From NCBI GenBank assembly GCA_030426385.1, contig JAUHYI010000040.1, positions 1-40,000 on the forward strand: 40,000 bases of DNA. The letters run 5' to 3'. The notes beneath the pieces are model-generated. The model did not search any database. It was not told the origin of the DNA and was given only the letters and a program-made list of their open reading frames with translations. Both the position numbers and the translations under genes were made by a program. This DNA comes from Phycisphaerae bacterium (GTDB taxonomy: Bacteria; Planctomycetota; Phycisphaerae; Phycisphaerales; Phycisphaeraceae). This document shows positions 7,228 through 14,822 of this stretch, in pieces. How positions within the stretch are numbered: the stretch's first letter is position 1; every line of letters starts with the position of its first letter.

Positions 7228-7969
7228 TGCCCATGCCCAGTGGCCCGTCGCCTGTGCGTTCGGGATGCCATTGCACGCCTAGATAAAACCGACGGTAGGG
7301 ATGGTCGAAGCATTCGATGGTGTTGTCCGGAGCGACGGCGAGCGTGCGCATGGCCAGGCCAGGGTCAGCCACGGATTGATGATGATGGGAAACGATTTGG
7401 GTCTGTGTGATGTCGTCGGGCGAGAGGGTGGGCGGGCGCAACGGTTGCGAATCGCACAAGGATTGTGGGGAAGATTGCGGGGGAAAACGTGGGGGGGAAA
7501 GTGGGGGGGAATGTGGGGGGGGTGGGGGGGTGAGGGGGTGGCGGTTATCGTTGATGTGGATATTAGCGTGATCGCCGAGGATATCGGGCAGGTGTTGGTG
7601 GAGCGATCCGCCGTGGTGCAGTGCCATGAGTTGCATGCCGAGACAAACACCGAGGACGGGGGTGTTGGGTTGTTGATCGAGCGCTGCGAGGAGCGCGAGT
7701 TCGAACGCCTGACGGGTAGGGTCCATGGGCTGCGCGTGGGGATGGGTGGGTTGCCCGAACGATTCGGTGCGTGGATCGACGCCGCCGGTGAAAATGAACC
7801 CGTGGCAGATTTTGAGGTAGTGGGGGATTTGCTCGATATGGTGGGGCAGCAAAATCGGGGTGGCCCCAGCCGCAGCGACGGCACGCGGATAATTGAGGGA
7901 TAACTCATACCGGCCTGAGTCGGCGGTGTTGTTTTGGTTATCGACGGTGATTCCAATGATGGGGGGCAT
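7190..7969 (-). CDS. Class I glutamine amidotransferase-like (peptidase C26, PuuD type)
   Basis: Gamma-glutamyl-gamma-aminobutyrate hydrolase-like protein. The triad is visible: Cys109 in GVCLGMQ, and His235 with Glu237 in GVQWHPE. The N-terminal GITVD, FTGGVDP and SHHHQSV blocks also fit this family. Known members hydrolyse gamma-glutamyl amides in polyamine catabolism; the true substrate here is not known. Residues of about 147-180 (PPPPPHSPPLSPPRFPP and following) form a Pro-rich loop lying exactly where the plus strand carries G-run modules, between the NRHPL and SHHHQ strands. The loop is therefore probably a tolerated insertion. The gene converges on and overlaps the end of lspA. Confidence 0.88.
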   Translation of the reverse strand: MPPIIGITVDNQNNTADSGRYELSLNYPRAVAAAGATPILLPHHIEQIPHYLKICHGFIFTGGVDPRTESFGQPTHPHAQPMDPTRQAFELALLAALDQQPNTPVLGVCLGMQLMALHHGGSLHQHLPDILGDHANIHINDNRHPLTPPPPPHSPPLSPPRFPPQSSPQSLCDSQPLRPPTLSPDDITQTQIVSHHHQSVADPGLAMRTLAVAPDNTIECFDHPYRRFYLGVQWHPERTGDGPLGMGIIAKLVAHCDAN

Positions 7970-7986
7970 GGGCGAATAAGTTACGA

Positions 7987-8122
7987 GTTAAAAGTTAAAA
8001 GTTAAAAGTTAAAAGTATAAAACAGGGAGCGGGGTGTGGGGGGCGCTAAGCCGCAAGCGGCGAAGAGATAGCCATGGGGAATGTGGGTGAGACGTGGGGA
8101 GGAACGTGGGGGGGGGTGATGC
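7987..8122 (+). repeat. Composite repeat block: four heptamers, GCTAAGCC module, G-runs
   Basis: Four GTTAAAA units (7987-8014) are followed by a G-run, then GGCGCTAAGCCGCAAGCGGC at 8042-8061, then ATGGGGAATGTGGG and further G-runs to about 8119. The order heptamer, GCTAAGCC module, G-run is shared with other blocks. The remainder up to thrC shows no gene. Confidence 0.85.
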
Positions 8123-8207
8123 GACAAGTTGGGGTGCATCGTATAGGTTATTCATATAGTAGGGGATGAATGTTCGGGGGCGGTAACTTTTTTATGGAGT
8201 AGGATCG

Positions 8208-9617
8208 TTGGAATATATCAGCACACGAGGCCAGGCCGATGGCCAGGGATTTGAAGATGTTCTGTTGGCGGGTCTGGCCCGCGATGGGGGGTTGTATGTG
8301 CCTGAGGCGTGGCCACGTTTGTCGACCGATGAAATTCGCGGCATGCGGGGATGGTCGTATGCGGACGTGGCCTATCGGGTGATGCGGTTGTTTGTCGGTG
8401 ATGCGATCGATAGCGATGCGCTGCGGACGATTGTGGATGACGCGTACGGGGCGTTTCGGCATCAGAGCGTGGCCCCGCTAGTGGAAATCGGGCCCAACGC
8501 GTGGGTGATGGAATTGTTTCACGGCCCAACATTGGCATTCAAAGACGTGGCGATGCAAGTGCTCGGGCGGCTGTACGACCACGTGTTGGAAAAGCGGGAT
8601 CAGCACATCACCATCGTCGGTGCGACCTCGGGCGACACAGGGTCCGCGGCGATCGAAGCGATACGAGGCCGTAAGCGAGCGTCGATTTTTATCATGCATC
8701 CGAAGGGCCGCACGTCGGAAGTGCAACGGCGACAGATGACGACGGTGTCGCCCGAGGATGCGCCGAACGTGCATAACATTGCGATTGAGGGGACGTTTGA
8801 TGATTGTCAGGCACTGCTCAAAAGTATGTTTAATGATGCGCCGTTTCGCGATGAGATCAGTTTGTCGGGCGTGAATTCGATCAACTGGGCGCGGATCGTG
8901 CCCCAAGCGGTGTACTACGTGACCGCCGCGTTGGCGTTGGGTGGGCCTGATCGGAAGGTGGCGTTCAGTGTGCCGACGGGTAATTTTGGCGATATTTTTG
9001 CCGGCTATGTCGCCATGCAGATGGGCCTGCCGATCGAGCGATTGATCATTGCGTCCAACAGCAATGATATTTTGACGCGGGTGATGCAGACGCGCGAGCA
9101 CAAGCTCGATGCGGTGGTGCCCACGATGTCGCCGTCGATGGATATTCAGGTGTCGAGCAATTTCGAACGGCTGCTGTTTGATATGTATGGTCGTGATAGC
9201 GACGCGGTGCGCGGTTTGATGGATGCATTGAACGCCACGGGACGATTTGAAATATCGCAGGCAGCGCTGGATGGGGTGACGGATGTGTTTAACGCCGCTC
9301 GCGTGGATGAGGCACAAACATTGGAAATGATCGGTCAGGTGTATCGCGAAACCGGCGGGTATCTGATCGATCCGCACACCGCGGTCGGCGTGGCCGCAGC
9401 GCGACGTGGGTTGGTGGATTCTGATGTGCCGATGGTGACGTTGTCGACAGCACATCCTGCGAAGTTCCCCGAGGCTGTTGAGCAAGCGACGGGGGTGAGG
9501 CCGAAGTTGCCCGCGCATATGGAAGGGTTGTTCGAGCGTGAGGAATATTATGATGTGTTGCCGAACGATCTGGGTGTGGTGCAGGAATATGTGCGAGGAA
9601 AGGTGGGAGGGGCTTAA
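8208..9617 (+). CDS. thrC: Threonine synthase
   Basis: PLP enzyme converting O-phospho-L-homoserine to threonine, the last step of the pathway. Landmarks are YISTRGQ at the N-terminus, ARDGGLYVPE, the PLP lysine Lys112 in HGPTLAFKDVAMQ, GATSGDTGSAA, SVPTGNFGD and LSTAHPAKFP. It belongs to the long form typified by E. coli ThrC, and 469 aa is normal. The start is TTG at 8208, which places the conserved STRG motif at residues 5-8. GGAG lies eight bases upstream, and no ATG fits. It is monocistronic, with repeat blocks on both sides. Confidence 0.96.
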   Translation: MEYISTRGQADGQGFEDVLLAGLARDGGLYVPEAWPRLSTDEIRGMRGWSYADVAYRVMRLFVGDAIDSDALRTIVDDAYGAFRHQSVAPLVEIGPNAWVMELFHGPTLAFKDVAMQVLGRLYDHVLEKRDQHITIVGATSGDTGSAAIEAIRGRKRASIFIMHPKGRTSEVQRRQMTTVSPEDAPNVHNIAIEGTFDDCQALLKSMFNDAPFRDEISLSGVNSINWARIVPQAVYYVTAALALGGPDRKVAFSVPTGNFGDIFAGYVAMQMGLPIERLIIASNSNDILTRVMQTREHKLDAVVPTMSPSMDIQVSSNFERLLFDMYGRDSDAVRGLMDALNATGRFEISQAALDGVTDVFNAARVDEAQTLEMIGQVYRETGGYLIDPHTAVGVAAARRGLVDSDVPMVTLSTAHPAKFPEAVEQATGVRPKLPAHMEGLFEREEYYDVLPNDLGVVQEYVRGKVGGA

Positions 9618-9771
9618 CCACAGCGGTACAGAGACACCGAGGGGATCGGGGGAGAGATGACATGTATGAGGCGGGCGCTAAGTCACAAGCGGCTGTGGGA
9701 CTGTGGAGTTGTGTGGGGTGGGAAATGGTAGAGATAACCAATTGAAATGTGGGGGGGGGTGGAGTTTTTTT
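9618..9771 (+). repeat. Spacer with CACAGAG, GCTAAG and G-run modules
   Basis: A degenerate CCACAGCGGTACAGAGACACC unit (about 9617-9642) is followed by GGGCGCTAAGTCACAAGCGGC (9674-9693) and then AATGTGGGGGGGGGG just before the phosphofructokinase start. The last G-run supplies the GGAG used as its ribosome-binding site. Confidence 0.75.
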
Positions 9772-11172
9772 GTGATACCACGATTGGATGAGTTGCAAAT
9801 TAAGACGGTGGGTGCGTGTGAGTTGGCCTCGCCAGCATTTGATTTATTGCGCGGTGGGATGGGTGATGTGGCGGAAAAAACGGTGGGGAATGCAGGGGAA
9901 AACGTGGTGGGGGATGTGGGGGATGTGGGGGGGGTGGGGGGTGGTGGGGATCGGATACTGGTGGATAACCGGGTGTCATCGGTGCGTGAGTGGGCGGGTC
10001 GTTTGGAAGAGTTGCCGTCGTTTGAGCAGGCCGGTGCGCGAGCCCGGATACATTTTGAGCCGAGCCAAACGCGAGTGGGGATTGTGACGTGTGGCGGGTT
10101 GTGTCCGGGGTTGAACGATGTGATTCGCGGGTTGGTGATGACGTTGCACTATCGCTATGGCGTGCAAACGATTCACGGATTTCGATATGGATTCGCGGGT
10201 TTGATCGAGTCGAATGGCCATCCGTTGTACGACCTGACGCCCGAGTCGGTGAGTCATATCCATGAACTGGGCGGGACGATTTTGTCATCATCGCGAGGCG
10301 GTCAATCATCGGAAGCGATGGTGGATCGATTGGAAGCGATGGGGGTGAACATTCTGTTCGTGATCGGCGGCGACGGTTCGATGCGCGGCGCGATGGCCAT
10401 CTGTCAGGAAGTCGAAAAGCGTGGGCGAGGCATCGCGGTGATTGGCGTGCCTAAAACGATCGACAACGACATTCCATTTGTCGAGCAGAGTTTCGGATTC
10501 GACACGGCATTTTCACATGCGGTCGAAGCAATACGCGGAGCCCATGTAGAAGCCAAGGGTGCACCGGGCGGGATTGGCCTGGTGAAATTGATGGGTCGCA
10601 ATGCGGGGTTCATCGCCTGTCATGCCGCGTTGGCGAATCCGGATGTGAATTTTGTGCTGATCCCGGAAATCGCGTTGCGTTTGGATGGCCCGGAGGGATT
10701 TTTGTCGGTATTGACCGAGCGCATTCGTGCGCGACAGCATGCGGTGATCGTGGTGGCCGAGGGGGCCGGTCAGGATCTGTTTGACATGACTGATCCGACC
10801 CCCACGGATCGATCAGGTAACGTGCGTCATCACGACATCGGGTTATTTTTGCGGGATCGCATCAAAGCGCATTTTGCGGGAATCAACCTGGAAGTCAACA
10901 TGAAATATATCGATCCGAGTTACCTGATTCGGTCATGCCCCGCGAGCGAAGCCGACAGCGTGTATTGCCAACGGCTAGCCCAACATGCGGTGCACGCGGC
11001 GATGGCAGGCCGAACGGAAATGGTGGTGAGCAAGTGGCACGGGCGATTCGTGCATATGCCGATGTCGCTGTGCACGCGTGGCAACAAACGGGTCGATCCA
11101 CACGACGACCTGTGGCTCAGCGTGTTGGAAGCCACAGGTCAGCCTTGCGGGTGGGGGGTGGGGAAGATCTGA
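9772..11172 (+). CDS. pfkA: 6-phosphofructokinase, plant/PPi-clade type with ATP-type glycine
   Basis: Phosphorylates fructose 6-phosphate at C1. Motifs are TCGGLCPGLND (residues of about 106-116), GGDGS (199-203), PKTIDND (227-233) and MGRNAG (274-279). Gly in GGDG predicts ATP use, while Lys in PKTIDND marks the PPi-related clade; the combination is known from plant-like ATP-PFKs, so ATP is the likelier donor. GTG at 9772 is the chosen start because GGAG ends seven bases upstream and DELQIKTVG-like text follows. Starts at 9703 or 9784 are possible. Residues of about 29-60 (VGNAGENVVGDVGDVGGVGG) come from G-run modules between the N-terminal segment and the catalytic core. Length is 466 aa. 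Confidence 0.9.
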   Translation: MIPRLDELQIKTVGACELASPAFDLLRGGMGDVAEKTVGNAGENVVGDVGDVGGVGGGGDRILVDNRVSSVREWAGRLEELPSFEQAGARARIHFEPSQTRVGIVTCGGLCPGLNDVIRGLVMTLHYRYGVQTIHGFRYGFAGLIESNGHPLYDLTPESVSHIHELGGTILSSSRGGQSSEAMVDRLEAMGVNILFVIGGDGSMRGAMAICQEVEKRGRGIAVIGVPKTIDNDIPFVEQSFGFDTAFSHAVEAIRGAHVEAKGAPGGIGLVKLMGRNAGFIACHAALANPDVNFVLIPEIALRLDGPEGFLSVLTERIRARQHAVIVVAEGAGQDLFDMTDPTPTDRSGNVRHHDIGLFLRDRIKAHFAGINLEVNMKYIDPSYLIRSCPASEADSVYCQRLAQHAVHAAMAGRTEMVVSKWHGRFVHMPMSLCTRGNKRVDPHDDLWLSVLEATGQPCGWGVGKI

Positions 11173-11229
11173 TTTCTGATTTCTGATTTGGAGAGCAGAG
11201 CGCGTGGTGGTGGTGTGTGTGGGGGGTAA

Positions 11230-11258
11230 GAAAAAACCCACGCGGTTGGCGTGGGTTT
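11230..11258 (-). terminator. Intrinsic terminator downstream of rpsT
   Basis: The arms AAACCCACGC (11234-11243) and GCGTGGGTTT (11249-11258) pair perfectly across a five-base loop. On the minus strand the stem is followed by a run of six T, so it terminates rpsT transcription. On the plus strand the stem has only three T, making it weak for pfkA. Confidence 0.82.
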
Positions 11259-11340
11259 GGGGGAATCAATTTTATTTTTTACCCGGATTTATTTTTTTGC
11301 CCGGAATCCCTCCCGGAAACATCGTCAGCGAACCAAGAGC

Positions 11341-11406
11341 ATGCGGATAGAAACGGGGGAAACGTGTGGCGGAAAGCATGCGGGGGAAAAGTGGGGGGTG
11401 GGGGGG
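11341..11406 (+). repeat. G-run repeat modules between pfkA and rpsT
   Basis: The block reads GAAACGGGGGAAACGTGTGG, then GCGGGGGAAAAGTGGGGGG and more G, ending at the rpsT stop codon. It lies within the presumed 3' untranslated region of rpsT. Confidence 0.8.
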
Positions 11407-11682
11407 TTAGGCTGCGACGGATTTTTTGACGTTGAGTTTAGCGGTGAGTCGCGATTTGTAGCGAGCCGCGGTGTTTTTATGGATGGTGTTGTCGGAGGCC
11501 ACCTGGTCGAGTGATTTATAGATGGCGCGGAGTTTTTCCTGGGAATCTTCCACGGTGCCATGGAGGATCAACTCGTTGTAATCCTTGATCAGTTCGCGGA
11601 AGCCACGTTTGTGCCAGCGGTTGCGGGCACGGGCTTTGGCGTTTTGACGGATACGTTTTTTGGCACTGGCAGAGTGGGCCAT
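11407..11682 (-). CDS. rpsT: Ribosomal protein bS20
   Basis: Small-subunit protein bS20, which binds the 5' domain and helix 44 of 16S rRNA. The N-terminal ASAKKRIRQNAKARARN and the C-terminal IHKNTAARYKSRLTAKLN are family signatures. ATG at 11682 gives MAHSASAKKR, 91 aa, the usual size and start. An in-frame ATG three codons upstream (11691) is possible; GGATGA lies just before 11682. It is a single-gene unit, as is usual for rpsT, with its own terminator. Confidence 0.95.
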   Translation of the reverse strand: MAHSASAKKRIRQNAKARARNRWHKRGFRELIKDYNELILHGTVEDSQEKLRAIYKSLDQVASDNTIHKNTAARYKSRLTAKLNVKKSVAA

Positions 11683-11770
11683 GGGATTCATCCAATTGCG
11701 GTCTAAAAATCAGTGGATACACGGGCAAGCGAACAACGGGCGGTTAGCCCAGCGAACGATTGCGAACCGG

Positions 11771-11953
11771 GAATTGTAGCAAAATGCCGGGGGGATGCAA
11801 GTGGGGGGGGCGGGAGGGCGAGTTAAAAGCTAAAAGTGAAAAGTTAAAGTCGGGGAAGGGGTGCCAGGGGGAAAGTGGGGGCGTTAAGCCGCAAGTGGCG
11901 GACGCGCAGGGCATGAAATCTTGCAGGGGAAATGTGTGGGGGTGTGGGGGGGG
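11771..11953 (+). repeat. Composite repeat block
   Basis: In order: a G-run (11789-11811), degenerate heptamers GTTAAAAGCTAAAAGTGAAAA (11823-11843), CAGGGGGAAAGTGGGGG, the module GCGTTAAGCCGCAAGTGGCG (11881-11900), then CTTGCAGGGGAAATGTGTGG and G-runs up to the stop codon of the NIF3-like gene. The section from the TTAAGCC module to the last G-run matches 13391-13470 over most of its length. Confidence 0.85.
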
Positions 11954-13141
11954 TTAGATGATTTGGCAGGGGGAGCGGTCGGATTTGGCGATGGACCAAT
12001 GGATGGCGGTGCCGGTTTTCCGGGTGAGATTTTTGCGGTAGGTCGGCAGGTAGGGCCGTTCGGTGTTGGTGTGGCCCGCGAGGATGACGGTTTTATGTTG
12101 TTGGGCCAGATCGAGGGCCTGATGGTGTTGCATTTCGCCCGTGACGTAGGCGTCGGCATGGCTGGCATTGGGTGATTCGAAAAGCGAACCGCCCGCCCCG
12201 ACGCAAAGGGCGATGGTGCGAATCGGTTTTTTTGTGGGCGTGATTTTGAGATGTTTGAGCTTGAGATGTTTTTTGAGGCGGTTGGCCAAGGTGGTGGGCG
12301 TGATGGGTTTGGCCAGTGTGATGAGTCGACCCGCGCCGGTGGCCATGTTCAGATCGCTTGACGCGTTCGATGATGCGGAGAAAAACGTGGGGGAGGTGGC
12401 GGGGGAAAACGTGGGGGGGGTGAGTTTGTAGACGTCGATGGCCGGCTCTTCGTAACGGTGAGCCTTTCGTATAGCATTGAGGACGCGAGCCAGGTGTGGA
12501 GCTGGGACGATCATTTCGACGCGGGTTTCGTCGACGCGTTCGAGTGTGCCGGGTTTGCCGATGGCCGGGTTGGAGTCTGGGAGTCCGCGGAAGGTGCCGA
12601 CGCCGTCGATGTTGAATGAGCACTCGCGGTAGTTACCGAGATGACCCGCACCTGCGTCGGCCATGGCGTTGCGAATTGTGTCCGCATCGTCACGTGGCGT
12701 GAAGACCGCGACTTTGTAGAGCGTGGTTTCATCGTCAGAGGGATCAGCCGAAGTGTGGGGCGTGATAGGAACGGATTGGGCGATAGGTTCGAGCGATGAG
12801 GCGAGCCAATCGTTGGGCCCACCGCGGGCCGCATCGAGAGCGGTGTGCGGCGAATAGATTGCGATGTTTTTTTGAATGGCCAGGCGGAGGATGTCTGCCT
12901 TCCATGGGCCTGCGGTGAGACGATCGATAGGCTTGAAAATCGGCGGATGGTACGCGATGACGAGTTGCGATTTATCCGCGATGGCCTCGGCAAGCACCGG
13001 CATGGTCAGATCAATGCAAAGCGTAGCGCGGCGAATATTCTGGATTGGATCGCCCACGTGCAGGCCGACCTTGTCCCAGGCTTCAGCCAGGTGCAGTGGT
13101 GCGAGGGATTCGATGATTTTGATGAGGTTATTCAGACGCAT
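11954..13141 (-). CDS. NIF3-like dinuclear metal protein, eukaryote-like subgroup
   Basis: Member of the NIF3/YbgI/DUF34 family, whose function is not settled (often labelled GTP cyclohydrolase I type 2). Residues: WDKVGLHVGD (22-31), VIAYHPPIFK with ligand His65 (61-70), YSPHTALDAA with Asp103, and C-terminal AGHTNTE with His357 and Glu361. Tyr64 replaces the first His of the bacterial HHP motif, as in eukaryotic NIF3L1 (SYHPPIF). The segment RLTAGPWK followed by IYSPHTALDAA also resembles that group. An inserted middle domain is present, as in long NIF3 proteins. Residues of about 241-258 (PPTFSPATSPTFFSASS) are encoded by G-run modules on the opposite strand. The start is ATG at 13141; length 395 aa. 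Confidence 0.88.
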   Translation of the reverse strand: MRLNNLIKIIESLAPLHLAEAWDKVGLHVGDPIQNIRRATLCIDLTMPVLAEAIADKSQLVIAYHPPIFKPIDRLTAGPWKADILRLAIQKNIAIYSPHTALDAARGGPNDWLASSLEPIAQSVPITPHTSADPSDDETTLYKVAVFTPRDDADTIRNAMADAGAGHLGNYRECSFNIDGVGTFRGLPDSNPAIGKPGTLERVDETRVEMIVPAPHLARVLNAIRKAHRYEEPAIDVYKLTPPTFSPATSPTFFSASSNASSDLNMATGAGRLITLAKPITPTTLANRLKKHLKLKHLKITPTKKPIRTIALCVGAGGSLFESPNASHADAYVTGEMQHHQALDLAQQHKTVILAGHTNTERPYLPTYRKNLTRKTGTAIHWSIAKSDRSPCQII

Positions 13142-13209
13142 TATCGGTCAGTTTAACGGGTTATAGGGTGATTGTGCAGGATAAGTGGGGGTGTGGCCGA
13201 TCTAGGTAG

Positions 13210-13480
13210 GCAGATGAGAATTGGAAACGGGGGGTGGGATGAGGGGGAGAAGAAACCACAGAGGCACGGAGGCACAGAGGAAGGCAATGGCAAGATGGCG
13301 CAGAAGCGCATGAACAAAGCAGGGGAAATGTGAGGCGGCCACGCAGAGAAGTGGATTCTTGCAGGGGAAAAGTGGGGGGGGCGTGGAGGGGGCTAAGCCG
13401 CAAGTGGCGGACACGCAGGGAAGTTGGAATCTTGCAGGGGAAAAGTGGGAAAAAGTGGGGGGGGGGGGGTGGGGGGTAGG
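13210..13480 (+). repeat. Long composite repeat block
   Basis: AACCACAGAGGCACGGAGGC (from 13254) opens the block. Three units of CACGCAG(A/G)GAAG...TCTTGCAGGGGAAAAGTGGG type follow (about 13341-13378, 13411-13449), with GGCTAAGCCGCAAGTGGCGG at 13391-13410 and a terminal run of G to 13478. It is the clearest example of the modules arranged in series. No gene is seen. Confidence 0.88.
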
Positions 13481-13488
13481 TGATTATT

Positions 13489-14661
13489 ATGGTTAACACA
13501 TCGACATCTAATTCATCCCATGCTGGTTCGAGTGCGGTGGCTGATCCAAGCGTATCAGTCGATGCCAAGGCGATTCGTTTGCCGGGTTTGCCGCGTTCGC
13601 CGTTGACTGCTGAGCAGCAGTTGGAAGCGGTGCAACGGATGCAAGCCCAGGCCGAGCATCGCGTGAAGTTAGGCGTGCAACTGTATAAAGCTGCCGAGGC
13701 GCATTTGGCAGGTCATCATGAACAGTTAGCCGCGCTGAAACGGGAACAGGGCGCGTTGCAGGAAAAGATTGAGGCCGACGTTGCCCAGTCGTTTCGTGTG
13801 TACGACCAGTATCTGTCCAAAAGTGAAGAGAAGACACTGGCTCGGCTTGACGCGGTGGAGGGTCAGATTCGTGAAGTCACCGAGCAACAGATGACGGTGA
13901 CCGATCGGATGGATGAGTTGATCCAACGGAGCGAAAGCCTGTTGGGTCAGGCCAAGAAATATTTTGCTGCGACCGCCAAAGCCAGTCAGTCGACAACGCA
14001 GGCGGTGGATCAAGCGATGGCCCGAGCGAACGAAGCAGTCGCCATCGCCAGCGAGAAGCCCGCGATGCCCGATGAGCATGTGGTAGCCCAGATGGTCGAG
14101 CGTCTGGTGGCCGAGCAGGTTAAACGGATGGGCGTGGGGCAGGCGAAACAGATCGTGGTGCCGCAGTTGAGCCCTGCGAATAGGCTGAAAAAGTCGGGCA
14201 TGCCCACGAATGTGCCCGGGTCGCCTAAGGAACGTGTGGAACGCAATGAACATGCGGAACGTGCGAAAAATGTGAACCCACGCACGACGACGGGACCGCG
14301 TCTGGTGCCGCCAGCGGTGCCGGTGCAGGTGATGACCAGCGCTCCGCCGACGGATGTTTCGGATGTTTCGGATGTGGCAGATGTGGCAGAAATTGCAGAA
14401 GTGCCTGCGGTTTCGCCGGAGAATGCTGGAATAGATATCGCAGCCACGCCTACTGCGCCGGACGTCGTGACAGAAGCTGTGACAGGGGCAAAACCCGTGG
14501 CCAGTCAGGACGATGCGATGATGGGCGAGTCCAGTGTCACGAACCCAGGCAGCGCGGAGCCGGTGTTGTATACACAAATTATTGAGCGTCTACGGCAGGA
14601 ACATCAGGCCGCGATGGCAAAGATTCAAAGCGATGGCTCAGACCAGCGTCAGGCAGGCTGA
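13489..14661 (+). CDS. Coiled-coil protein of unknown function
   Basis: The family is not recognised. The protein has 390 residues with no signal peptide or membrane segment. Residues of about 38-165 are predicted helical and rich in Glu, Gln and Ala with heptad-like spacing (LEAVQRMQAQAEHRVK, HHEQLAALKREQGAL, DRMDELIQRSESLL), suggesting an extended coiled coil. The second half is low-complexity: PGSPKERVERNEHAERAK, then Pro/Ala/Thr-rich text with small DVSDVSDVADVAEIAEV repeats. The end returns to a helix (IIERLRQEHQAAMAKIQ). ATG at 13489 is preferred because AGGTG lies six bases upstream; GTG at 13480 is in frame. It precedes uvrA by 160 bases, but no functional link is implied. Confidence 0.7.
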   Translation: MVNTSTSNSSHAGSSAVADPSVSVDAKAIRLPGLPRSPLTAEQQLEAVQRMQAQAEHRVKLGVQLYKAAEAHLAGHHEQLAALKREQGALQEKIEADVAQSFRVYDQYLSKSEEKTLARLDAVEGQIREVTEQQMTVTDRMDELIQRSESLLGQAKKYFAATAKASQSTTQAVDQAMARANEAVAIASEKPAMPDEHVVAQMVERLVAEQVKRMGVGQAKQIVVPQLSPANRLKKSGMPTNVPGSPKERVERNEHAERAKNVNPRTTTGPRLVPPAVPVQVMTSAPPTDVSDVSDVADVAEIAEVPAVSPENAGIDIAATPTAPDVVTEAVTGAKPVASQDDAMMGESSVTNPGSAEPVLYTQIIERLRQEHQAAMAKIQSDGSDQRQAG

Positions 14662-14670
14662 GAGGTTTTA

Positions 14671-14800
14671 GTTAAGAGTTAAAAGTTAAAAGTGGGGAAG
14701 GGATATCAGAGGGAAACGTGCGGGGAAATGTGCGGGGACACGTGGGGGGCAATCGCGCGGGGGAAATGTGGGGGGGGGGGGTGGGGGGAGAAAGATGTGG
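14671..14800 (+). repeat. Composite repeat block before uvrA
   Basis: Three heptamers (the first GTTAAGA) run into GTGGGGAAGGGATATCAGAG, then AAACGTGCGGGGAAATGTGC, then G-runs to about 14790. The junction GTTAAAAGTGGGGAAGGGATA is the same as at 18.22 kb. A GGAGGGGG at 14800-14807 is too far from the uvrA ATG to be its ribosome-binding site. Confidence 0.85.
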
Positions 14801-14822
14801 AGGGGGTCGCTACAATCCCGGC

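Noticed and set aside
14718..14822. In-frame upstream extension of uvrA
   Set aside because: It translates the G-run repeat (RGNVRGHVGGNRAGEMWGGG). UvrA proteins start at the ATG at 14823.
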